This document shows positions 1 to 6,493 of a stretch of DNA of 64,000 nt, piece after piece (within the stretch, counting starts at the first letter, position 1; every line of letters begins with the position of its first letter). The notes beneath the pieces are model-generated. The model was not told the DNA's origin. It made no database searches and saw nothing but the letters and a program-made list of their open reading frames with translations. Made by a program: the position numbers and the translations under genes. The DNA is taken from the NCBI GenBank assembly GCA_016934395.1, contig JAFGSZ010000079.1:1-64000 (forward strand), in the 5' to 3' direction. Source of the DNA: Bacteroidales bacterium. Its GTDB lineage: Bacteria > Bacteroidota > Bacteroidia > Bacteroidales > UBA10428.

Positions 1-656
1 CCAACCGAGAATAACAGTGATAAATTTAACCAGAAAGATATATATACAATAGCAATCAGAATGAAAAAATTTATCCGCATAAACTCTTCAACAGTAGGTG
101 GAATACCAATAGTTATCAGACCAATGCCGATAACAAGGTATCCGAGTGTAAAAATAAGAACGCTGATAACTATTAAGGCAGCAACAAATTTTGCGTTTAT
201 TAGAAAATCACGGTATATGGGCTGTGAGAGTACCCTGCTTAATGTTCCATTGTTTTGTTCGGAATTTACGGCATCAAAACCAAGAACTATCCCTAAAAGT
301 GGACCAAGAAAACTAATAAAGACAAAAAATGAAGGCAGGGAACCGTCAGAAACTGTCAGAAGTTTTAAAAAAAAGAATGAAATGTTTAAATTATCAGACT
401 TGGCTGTTTCAGCTATATTTGATAAAGCAGTATACATCGACCCCAGACAGGTTAAAACAATTATACCTACCAGGATCAAAAAGCGCCAGCTTCGGACATG
501 GTCTGTAATTTCTTTCTGTACAATTACCCGGAAGGGATTAGTAGTTCGTGTATCTTTTTTCCCCGTATTTTTCTTTATTAAGTTCAGAAAGTAGGGTAAA
601 ATTTTCAAAGATTTTGGCCGTAAAACATGCTGCACGTGTTTTGTTGAATTATTCAT
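1..656 (-). CDS. ABC-2 type transporter permease, 3' end cut by window edge
   Basis: I translated the minus strand from an ATG at 656. The open frame runs to the left edge, so only about 218 N-terminal residues are present. After a cytoplasmic N-terminus there is a first membrane helix (FLILVGIIVLTCLG), then a long loop, then further hydrophobic segments (FFVFISFLGPLLGIVLGFDA, AALIVISVLIFTLGYLVIGIG). The stretch EQNNGTLSRVLSQPIYR between helices is typical of ABC-2 permeases of the NosY/DrrB kind. The start overlaps the 3' end of the ATPase gene by 8 bases and has a strong ribosome-binding site (664-670), so the two are translationally coupled. It is the membrane subunit of the exporter encoded by the next two genes. 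The substrate is unknown. Confidence 0.85.
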   Translation of the reverse strand, partial: MNNSTKHVQHVLRPKSLKILPYFLNLIKKNTGKKDTRTTNPFRVIVQKEITDHVRSWRFLILVGIIVLTCLGSMYTALSNIAETAKSDNLNISFFFLKLLTVSDGSLPSFFVFISFLGPLLGIVLGFDAVNSEQNNGTLSRVLSQPIYRDFLINAKFVAALIVISVLIFTLGYLVIGIGLITIGIPPTVEEFMRINFFILIAIVYISFWLNLSLLFSV

Positions 657-1629
657 GATTTTGACCTCCTTCAAAATAGCGGTAATAAATATCGTCTAAA
701 CCATATTCCTTTTTATTCAGAAAGTTAAGGTTTGCACCCGATTCAATAACTTTCCTTGCAATTAAAGGCGTTAAGTCACTTGAGCATTCCATAATGAAAG
801 TATTTTCACTATTTCTAACAGATAATACTCCTTCAATATCCCTTAATACTTCTAACAAGCTTTTCGGGAATTGCTTTTCTTTGTAATTGCCGGCACCCGG
901 ATTATAACTGATACCGGCTTTTATCGTGAAGGCATTATTTGCAAAAAGTTTCTGCGACAATGTGTTCAGGTCACCTTCAGCCAACAGTTTTCCTTTTACA
1001 AATAAACCGACACGGTCACAAACTTGCTGAACCTGATGAAGATGATGAGAAGAAAACAAAACGGTAAGGCCATCTTCCTTACTTAATTGAACAATTAATT
1101 CAAGAAATTCCCTTACACCCGCCGGATCAATTCCCAGTGTGGGTTCATCAAGAATAATTACTTCAGGATTTTTAATCAAAACATCGGCAAGTCCGAGACG
1201 CTGACGCATACCCCTGGAATATTTTCCAGCTTTCTTCTGGGCGTCATCCGATAAACCAACCCGTTGAAGTAATTGTTTCGATTTTTCCCTGGCATCATTA
1301 CGGGGAAGTCCGTTCAGCATTGCGGTATATATTAAGTTTTCCAATCCCGTATAATCATCGTAAAATCCAACATCTTCGGGTAAATAACCAACTTTCTTTT
1401 TTACTTCAACAGGGTTTCTCGTAGAATTAATTCCGCAAACTTTAACCGATCCCGAATCCGGTTCTGTTAATCCCATTAACATCAAAATTGTTGTTGACTT
1501 TCCTGCCCCGTTTGGCCCTAATAGTCCGAATATTTCACCTTTTTGAACGGTCAGATTGAGGTTGTCGACAACAGTATGTGATCCGTACTTTTTTGTCAGA
1601 TCAACCAGTTCTATGGTATTTCGATCCAT
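649..1629 (-). CDS. ABC transporter ATP-binding protein
   Basis: A 326-residue ATPase that would power the adjacent permease. Visible motifs are Walker A GPNGAGKST (residues 38-46), the signature YSRGMRQ (137-143; an SRGMRQ variant common in ABC-2 exporters), Walker B VIILDEP (157-163) and the switch histidine in SSHH (195). The nucleotide-binding domain fills about residues 5-225. The remaining 100 residues form a C-terminal extension of the kind seen in NatA/CcmA-like subunits. The gene lies 3 bases after the NEW3 gene and overlaps the permease gene. Its ATG is preceded by a canonical AGGAGGT (1635-1641). The family exports drugs, polysaccharides or copper-chain factors; nothing in the sequence fixes the substrate. 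Confidence 0.93.
   Translation of the reverse strand: MDRNTIELVDLTKKYGSHTVVDNLNLTVQKGEIFGLLGPNGAGKSTTILMLMGLTEPDSGSVKVCGINSTRNPVEVKKKVGYLPEDVGFYDDYTGLENLIYTAMLNGLPRNDAREKSKQLLQRVGLSDDAQKKAGKYSRGMRQRLGLADVLIKNPEVIILDEPTLGIDPAGVREFLELIVQLSKEDGLTVLFSSHHLHQVQQVCDRVGLFVKGKLLAEGDLNTLSQKLFANNAFTIKAGISYNPGAGNYKEKQFPKSLLEVLRDIEGVLSVRNSENTFIMECSSDLTPLIARKVIESGANLNFLNKKEYGLDDIYYRYFEGGQNHE
664..670 (-). promoter_or_regulatory. Strong Shine-Dalgarno site of the ABC permease
   Basis: Minus-strand AGGAGGT lies 7 bases before the ATG at 656. It sits inside the 3' part of the ATPase gene. Full anti-SD complementarity is rare elsewhere in this window. Confidence 0.6.
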
Positions 1630-1632
1630 GGT

Positions 1633-2781
1633 TTACCTCCTTCCGTATTTTCGGAACAGGTAGTAAACACTTCCCAGTGTGGCCGCAATAATAAAAACAC
1701 CCAGCCAAGCCCATAACATGGGCGTTTTTACCTGAATTCTGAAAGAAGCATTAGAATCAACTTCTTCTGTTCGTGCTGAAATATTGGTTGCATAATCTCC
1801 CGGAATAGCTTTTTCGTATGCTTTTATGGTAGCATATATTCGTGTATTTTCGCCTGATCTGAGAAGTTGAACCGTATCGGGTTTGAAACTTACATCCCAG
1901 TTTTGGGGTTTTGATGCGGTGAATCTGATATTTTCTAGTTCAACCGAACCTGTATTCTTTAAAAGTAATTCAATCCGCTTTTCTTTGCCGGCAGTAATGT
2001 CTGAACTGAGTAATCCGTTTGGTGTTGTTAGTTCCATTTCATAAGAGCCGCTGATAACTACTTCGAGATCCAAATCAACCAATGTGGAATTGGTGGCAGC
2101 ACGCACCGGGATTTTGTATGTGCCTGCTTTAACATTATAGGGTGGTGTTATTTCAACACTGATATTTGAAGTTCCATTGGCTTCTATTTCTACCGCAGTT
2201 GCCTGTTTATAATTAGGCTTAAACGTAACATTCCACCCGCGAGGCGGATTGGCACGCAGTGCATAAAACTGCTTCTCACCGGTAAAATTTTTCAATTTTG
2301 TTGTAAATGTAAAATTGGATTTGGCGTGGCCTTCCATGTTTGCCTGATCTGAAGTAAATTCCGTTTTAAAAGTGCCTTGCTCCGATACATTCACCATTAA
2401 AGGAAGCACATCAAATCCAGCAGCTTCAACTTTTAGTTGGTAATTGCCTTTGTTTACCTTAAGTGGTATATCTACCTTAAAAGAAAGTGATTTCATCTCA
2501 CCCGGTAGAATGGATAGTTGGCGAATATTCCAACCACCCGACTTCAAAGTATATCCCCATCCTTTAGGCATTGCAGATACTGAAATATTTACATTTTTTA
2601 TTTCACTGCTGCTGTTTTTAACATCTATAGTATAATCAACAGATTCTCCCGGCGGAACAGAAATTTTGGTATAGGGAGTGTACAAATTAACACCTTCAGC
2701 CGCAATGGCCGTGTTCCATGTTAAACCAAAATTAAGTGAGGGAGTTAAAATTAAACTAAGGACTACCGTACGAATTAACAT
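1633..2781 (-). CDS. NEW3-domain surface protein of an ABC export operon
   Basis: A 382-residue exported protein. It has an N-terminal signal sequence (about residues 1-28), three successive Ig-like segments of the NPCBM-associated NEW3 type (about 35-135, 140-245 and 250-352) and a C-terminal transmembrane helix (WAWLGVFIIAATLGSVYYLF) followed by the basic tail RKYGRR. The repeats show the family signatures PPGESVDYTIDVKN, PKGWGYTLK and NWDVSFKPDTVQLLRSGE. It is probably anchored in the inner membrane and faces the periplasm. NEW3 proteins of this layout are commonly encoded with an ABC ATPase and ABC-2 permease, which matches the operon here. The role is unknown; I infer an accessory or substrate-presenting subunit. 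Confidence 0.8.
   Translation of the reverse strand: MLIRTVVLSLILTPSLNFGLTWNTAIAAEGVNLYTPYTKISVPPGESVDYTIDVKNSSSEIKNVNISVSAMPKGWGYTLKSGGWNIRQLSILPGEMKSLSFKVDIPLKVNKGNYQLKVEAAGFDVLPLMVNVSEQGTFKTEFTSDQANMEGHAKSNFTFTTKLKNFTGEKQFYALRANPPRGWNVTFKPNYKQATAVEIEANGTSNISVEITPPYNVKAGTYKIPVRAATNSTLVDLDLEVVISGSYEMELTTPNGLLSSDITAGKEKRIELLLKNTGSVELENIRFTASKPQNWDVSFKPDTVQLLRSGENTRIYATIKAYEKAIPGDYATNISARTEEVDSNASFRIQVKTPMLWAWLGVFIIAATLGSVYYLFRKYGRR
1635..1641 (-). promoter_or_regulatory. Strong Shine-Dalgarno site of the ABC ATPase
   Basis: Minus-strand AGGAGGT lies 5 bases before the ATG at 1629 and overlaps the last codons and stop of the NEW3 gene. Confidence 0.6.
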
Positions 2782-2787
2782 AAAAAA

Positions 2788-2793
2788 TCCTCC
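2788..2793 (-). promoter_or_regulatory. Strong Shine-Dalgarno site of the NEW3 gene
   Basis: Minus-strand GGAGGA lies 6 bases before the ATG at 2781 and decides that start. Confidence 0.55.
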
Positions 2794-2824
2794 ATATTTT
2801 TTAAATGATTAGACATACGAGCTG

Positions 2825-2832
2825 CAAATTTA
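2825..2832 (-). promoter_or_regulatory. Candidate Bacteroidota -7 promoter element for the ABC operon
   Basis: The minus strand reads TAAATTTG, an exact match to the Bacteroidota -7 consensus TAnnTTTG, about 44 bases upstream of the NEW3 ATG. A possible -33 TTG lies at 2856-2858, with a spacer (23) slightly longer than usual. In AT-rich DNA such a match can arise by chance. Confidence 0.3.
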
Positions 2833-3230
2833 AAATTTAGAAGAAAAAATAAAATCAACTGTAAGGCCCTTAGCAATATGAAATTGGATCTTTAATAACA
2901 AAACGAACAGATTTTCAGTATCTTGGTTTAATTGTTAAATAATCTTAAAAAATCTTAATTTAAGTTTTAGAAAAAAAAGATAAACAAAAACCGGTCGTTT
3001 CCGCATCCATTAACCGGATTTTGATCTTTTTGTTTTGATGGTTTCCTGATTGTGTTGAAAAAAATTTCAAGGGAAAAAAACAGAAACATATGTCATTTCC
3101 ATTTAATTTGTTTTTGAAGTAGTTGCTATATTATCATTATTTTTATAATTCGGAAAAGGGTTGAGCAGAGCAGCACGCTGTTTACCAAACCGCTGCTTTT
3201 TATGGTAAAGCTAGAATTTTAAGGATATGA
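2833..3230. other. Noncoding stretch between regulator gene end and ABC operon promoter
   Basis: AT-rich and without a plausible gene. The only structure I see is AGCAGC (3169-3174) pairing with GCTGCT (3192-3197) across a 17-base loop, 3' of the minus-strand regulator gene. No T-run follows on that strand, so I do not call it a terminator. Confidence 0.4.
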
Positions 3231-3908
3231 TCACCCATTCGCACTAATCATCAATAACGATTTTTTATTTTTAATTTCAATCTGTTTATTTGAATAACTA
3301 ATAATCCCGTCTTTTTCAAATTCGGATAATATGCGACTTACGCTTTCACGGCTGGAGTCCACAAGATTTCCAAAGTCTTCCTGGGTGATCGGAATGGTAA
3401 AATGGTCGGAGAAAAAAATAAAATCAGAGAGTTCAAGCAATACATCGGCTATTTTTCCTCTGACCTGCTTTTGTGTCCTCCTGGCACATCTGTAAAAGGC
3501 CTCCAATTCGTTTCTACACAATTCTAGCATGATCTCATAGGAAAAGTCGGAATTTTCTCTTAACAAATAACGAAATGTACTTATGTCAATAAAGCAAACC
3601 TCAGCATTTTCTATAACAGTTACTGAATATTGATTTATTTTATCACCGATAGTTGTGGGTAATCCCAGGTAACTGGGTGCCTTAACAATACGTACAATTT
3701 GCTCATGGTAGGGGCCGGCAATATGGACTTTAGCCAATCCGCTTCGTAAATAGGCAACATTCGTGGAAAGTACTCCCTGCTTAATCAACGAATCTCCTTT
3801 ACTGAATTTTGCAAGCACACAATTAAATGAGAGTTGTTTTACCTGATCTTCATCTAGTTTTGAAGCTGCTTTCGATTTAATATTGCAGAGTTTGCATTCG
3901 TTTTCCAT
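3231..3908 (-). CDS. Crp/Fnr-family transcriptional regulator
   Basis: A 225-residue regulator starting MENECKLC at 3908. The frame stays open 51 codons further upstream, but that extension is AT-rich and would run across the operator and into the divergent operon, so I reject it. It has an N-terminal cyclic-nucleotide-binding-like beta roll (about 25-140), a dimerisation helix and a C-terminal winged helix (about 170-220). The recognition helix reads SSRESVSRIL. R187, E188 and R192 occupy the positions of CRP R180, E181 and R185, which read TGTGA half-sites. Cysteines at 5, 8 and 30 hint at a possible Fe-S or redox function, but the full FNR pattern is not clear. It is divergent from the Qmo-like operon and most likely controls it and itself. 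Confidence 0.85.
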   Translation of the reverse strand: MENECKLCNIKSKAASKLDEDQVKQLSFNCVLAKFSKGDSLIKQGVLSTNVAYLRSGLAKVHIAGPYHEQIVRIVKAPSYLGLPTTIGDKINQYSVTVIENAEVCFIDISTFRYLLRENSDFSYEIMLELCRNELEAFYRCARRTQKQVRGKIADVLLELSDFIFFSDHFTIPITQEDFGNLVDSSRESVSRILSEFEKDGIISYSNKQIEIKNKKSLLMISANG

Positions 3909-3925
3909 ATTGTAAATGTATAAAA

Positions 3926-3941
3926 TGTGAGCTATATCACA
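3926..3941. promoter_or_regulatory. CRP-type operator TGTGAGCTATATCACA
   Basis: A perfect palindrome TGTGA-N6-TCACA lies in the 125-base divergent region, 18 bases upstream of the regulator ATG and 93 bases upstream of the DsrE-like ATG. It fits the CRP-like recognition residues of the neighbouring regulator, so autoregulation plus control of the plus-strand operon is the simplest reading. Confidence 0.7.
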
Positions 3942-4000
3942 AAAAAATATAAGCACTCTCACAGGCAAAATTTTCGAATAAATAAAAGCAATGAGTTCTT

Positions 4001-4018
4001 TTGTTAAATAATTAACAA
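4001..4018. promoter_or_regulatory. Second palindrome TTGTTAA-N4-TTAACAA upstream of the Qmo-like operon
   Basis: A perfect 7-bp inverted repeat ends 15 bases before the ATG at 4034. Its core TGTTA-N6-TAACA has the same geometry as the CRP-type site at 3926-3941, with one change per half-site. It may be a weaker site for the same regulator, or a separate operator close to the start of transcription. Confidence 0.4.
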
Positions 4019-4033
4019 ATAAAATTTCACAAT

Positions 4034-4459
4034 ATGGAAAAGAAAAAATTATGTCTCGCACTTTATACAGGTAGTGTAGACAAACTAACTGCCGCAGGAG
4101 TTATACTCAGCGGTGCTGCCGCTGATGATATGAGTGTGGATATTTACGTGTTATTACAAGCTGCCCGGGCTTTTCGAAAAGATATCGGGGATGATTCGGA
4201 TAAATTGCAAATGGCTGAAAACCCAAACATGAAAGCTGAGTTTTTACAATCCTTAAAAAATCTGAAGGTAAAAACATGGGTTGAATTTTTTAAAGAGGCA
4301 AAAGAAATTACCGATGTAAAAATTCATATCTGTGGACTTGCAGGAAAAGTATGGGGAGGTGAGAAGCTGGATGACTTCATAAACATTGCTGATGATATTT
4401 GTGGTATTGGAGCATATATTACCTCGGCTCAGGAAGCAGATGTGAATTTATTCATTTAA
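4034..4459 (+). CDS. DsrE-family sulfur-carrier-like protein
   Basis: A 141-residue soluble protein of the DsrE/DsrF-like fold. Family features are the start KKLCLALYTGSVDKLTAAGVILSGAAA, the central helix-rich part and the strand-Cys segment KIHICGLAGKVWG, with C100 at the usual conserved cysteine position and a second cysteine at 123. DsrE-type proteins pass persulfide sulfur to or from TusA and Dsr/Hdr complexes. As first gene of the operon, 64 bases before tusA, it probably takes part in sulfur transfer with TusA and the flavoprotein complex. Whether it binds persulfide here is not shown by the sequence alone. Confidence 0.75.
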   Translation: MEKKKLCLALYTGSVDKLTAAGVILSGAAADDMSVDIYVLLQAARAFRKDIGDDSDKLQMAENPNMKAEFLQSLKNLKVKTWVEFFKEAKEITDVKIHICGLAGKVWGGEKLDDFINIADDICGIGAYITSAQEADVNLFI

Positions 4460-4522
4460 AATACAGCCGGAAAAATTATATAGAAGCCATAACGCACATT
4501 AAAACATTTAATAAAATACATT

Positions 4523-4774
4523 ATGATACTGGAAGACATAAAGAATATAAGCGTTACAAAATCTGTTGACGCTAGGGGAACAGCTTGCCCGGGACCTCTG
4601 TTGGAGGCAAAAAAAGCAATAGGCACTATAAAGCCGGGAGATATTATGGAAGTATTGTCGGCCGATGAAGGCACAAAAGTGGATATTCCAAAATGGTGCA
4701 CCAAGCAGGGGCATGAATATATCGGAACAGTAGAAGAAAGTGGATATTTCAGGATTTTCCTGAAGAAAAAATAA
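4523..4774 (+). CDS. tusA: TusA-family sulfur carrier protein
   Basis: An 83-residue protein with the TusA fold. It has VDARGTACPGPLLEAKKAIG, the invariant persulfide-carrying cysteine C22 in the CPGP motif, and the downstream GDIMEVLSADEGTKVDIPKWC segment. Its length matches the family (about 75-85). TusA proteins carry sulfane sulfur to tRNA thiolation, molybdopterin synthesis or dissimilatory sulfur pathways. Its place between a DsrE-like gene and HdrA/Qmo-type genes, 7 bases before the MvhD-like gene, favours the dissimilatory role. It could be a general sulfur carrier instead. Confidence 0.88.
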   Translation: MILEDIKNISVTKSVDARGTACPGPLLEAKKAIGTIKPGDIMEVLSADEGTKVDIPKWCTKQGHEYIGTVEESGYFRIFLKKK

Positions 4775-4781
4775 GATTTTC

Positions 4782-5189
4782 ATGACAGGTAAGGGTACTC
4801 AAAGTGCTAAAATCCTTGTATTTTCCACTGAAAAGATATCTGATCCCGCCATCGATATGGCGGGATTACTTAAGTTACATTACCCACCCACAGTATATAC
4901 TATCGCTGTTCCTTGCTCAAGCAGCATAAAATCTGCATGGATTTTACATGCATATGAAAAAGGATTTGACGGGGTTTTTATTGCTGCTGACGGGAGTGAT
5001 TGTCCCTATGGTGAATCATGTACTGAAAAAACAGGAAAAATAGTGAGCCGTACTCACGAAATGATGAAACAGAAGGATATCGAACCTGCTCGCTTACGAA
5101 TGGCTGCAATATGTTCGGTTTGTAGCGAATCGTTTGTTAAACAGATGAAAAGCTTTAATGAATACTTGCTCAAAAATTCAAATATGTAA
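4782..5189 (+). CDS. MvhD/FlpD-type iron-sulfur electron-transfer protein
   Basis: A 135-residue protein matching the hydrogenase delta-subunit/FlpD family. It has a strand-rich start (AKILVFSTEKI), SSIKSAWILHAYEKGFDGVFIAADGSDCPYGESC (typical EKGADGV-GC-DCHY region) and EPARLRMAAICSVC. Cysteines at 45, 74, 80, 111 and 114 could ligate the [2Fe-2S] cluster known in MvhD. In methanogens MvhD passes electrons from a hydrogenase to HdrA; in sulfate reducers a related domain forms the C-terminal part of QmoB. Here it is a free-standing gene 2 bases upstream of the QmoA-like gene, consistent with a split QmoB. Confidence 0.8.
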   Translation: MTGKGTQSAKILVFSTEKISDPAIDMAGLLKLHYPPTVYTIAVPCSSSIKSAWILHAYEKGFDGVFIAADGSDCPYGESCTEKTGKIVSRTHEMMKQKDIEPARLRMAAICSVCSESFVKQMKSFNEYLLKNSNM

Positions 5190-5191
5190 TT

Positions 5192-6493
5192 ATGCCAGGG
5201 AAAATTATAAACAACTCCTTTGATGCACTTGTTATTGGAGGCGGAATTGCAGGGGGTGAAGCAGCTTTAAATATTGCCAATAACGGATTTAAAGTCCTGA
5301 TCATTGAAAAGGATCTTTCAATAGGTGGTAAAATGATTTTATTGAGCAAGGTATTTCCAACATTAGATTGTTCTGCTTGTATTACAACGCCAAAAGTGTC
5401 TGAAATTTCAAGGCATCCGGGGATCACCATATTTACCGGAAGTGAAGTAAAGAATATTGCTAAAATAAAGGAAAATAGTTTCGAAGCGGAGGTGGTTAGA
5501 AACCCTCGTTATGTAAATGTGGACGATTGCACGGGCTGTCAGTTGTGTGAAGAGGCTTGTCCTGTGCTTGTTCCCGATCAGTATCAGTATAATCTTGTGG
5601 GGCGTAAAGCCGCTTTTATTCCCCATAGCATTGCCAGTCCCAGGGCAGCAGCCATAGATATCGAAAACTGCACCTTATGCGGCGCATGTGAAAAGGTTTG
5701 TCCTGCAAAATGCATCGACTTTACCCAGGAAACCGAAACATATCATTTAAAGATAAAAACGGTGGTCCTTGCTACAGGTTTTAACCTGTTTGATCCTTTA
5801 AAGATACCACGATATGGATTTGGGCAGTTTAAAAATGTAATTACATCCATGCAAATGGAACGGCAGTTAGCGCCCACCCGGCCGTTTAGTACTATTCTGC
5901 GCCCGGGGGATGGAAAAGTTCCCGATAAGATCGCCTATGTGCTATGTACTGGTTCGAGGGATGCCACAATCGGAAATCCTATTTGTTCGCAAATTTGCTG
6001 CATGTACTCAATTAAACAGGCCCAGTTATTAATGGGGGCGTTGCCTATGGCTGATGTAACGATTTATTATATTAACATACGTTCATTTGGTAAAGGCTTT
6101 GAGGAATTTTATGATCAGGCAAAAGGAATGGGTGTGAACTTTATAAAAGGTAAAATTGGGAAAATCTCGGAAACGGATAAAGGAAACCTTATACTGAGGT
6201 ACGAGGATATCAATGAAAATATAGTGAAAGAGACCGAGCATGACATGGTGGTTTTATCAGTAGGCGTATTGCCTAATCCTGAAAATTCATCATTTTTCCC
6301 TAATGAACAACTGAAGCTCGACCCCTTCAATTTTGTATATCAGACCGATTGTCTCGCCAGTCCTGCATTAACGAGCATACATGGGGTTTTTGTTGCCGGA
6401 ACAGCATCCGGTCCCATGGATATTCCGGATTCCATTCTTTCAGCAGGTGCAGCTTCTTCTGAGGCAATAAGTTATTTAACTCAAAAAAAATGA
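5192..6493 (+). CDS. QmoA-like HdrA-family FAD/Fe-S protein
   Basis: A 433-residue flavoprotein. The FAD-binding Rossmann motif GGGIAGG is at 16-22. A cysteine pair follows in FPTLDCSACITTPK (C60, C63), a signature of HdrA/QmoA proteins. A bacterial ferredoxin-type double cluster follows: CTGCQLCEEACPV (113-124) and CTLCGACEKVCPA (160-171). The second half carries the HdrA elements YVLCTGSRD, CSQICCMYSIKQA and INIRSFGKGFEEFYDQAKGMGV. It lacks the N-terminal extension and C-terminal ferredoxin of long HdrA, as QmoA does. Its last 4 bases overlap the next gene, so equal production with the QmoB-like subunit is likely. It would pass electrons between the membrane quinol subunit and a sulfur-linked partner. 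Confidence 0.82.
   Translation: MPGKIINNSFDALVIGGGIAGGEAALNIANNGFKVLIIEKDLSIGGKMILLSKVFPTLDCSACITTPKVSEISRHPGITIFTGSEVKNIAKIKENSFEAEVVRNPRYVNVDDCTGCQLCEEACPVLVPDQYQYNLVGRKAAFIPHSIASPRAAAIDIENCTLCGACEKVCPAKCIDFTQETETYHLKIKTVVLATGFNLFDPLKIPRYGFGQFKNVITSMQMERQLAPTRPFSTILRPGDGKVPDKIAYVLCTGSRDATIGNPICSQICCMYSIKQAQLLMGALPMADVTIYYINIRSFGKGFEEFYDQAKGMGVNFIKGKIGKISETDKGNLILRYEDINENIVKETEHDMVVLSVGVLPNPENSSFFPNEQLKLDPFNFVYQTDCLASPALTSIHGVFVAGTASGPMDIPDSILSAGAASSEAISYLTQKK

Noticed and set aside
61-594. Plus-strand open frame of 177 codons
   Set aside because: It is antisense to the ABC-2 permease, whose minus-strand translation shows membrane helices and family motifs; the plus-strand product has no recognisable signature.
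3909-4061. N-terminal extension of the Crp/Fnr regulator by 51 codons
   Set aside because: It would cover the palindromic operator and overlap the divergent DsrE-like start; the family normally begins close to MENECKLC.
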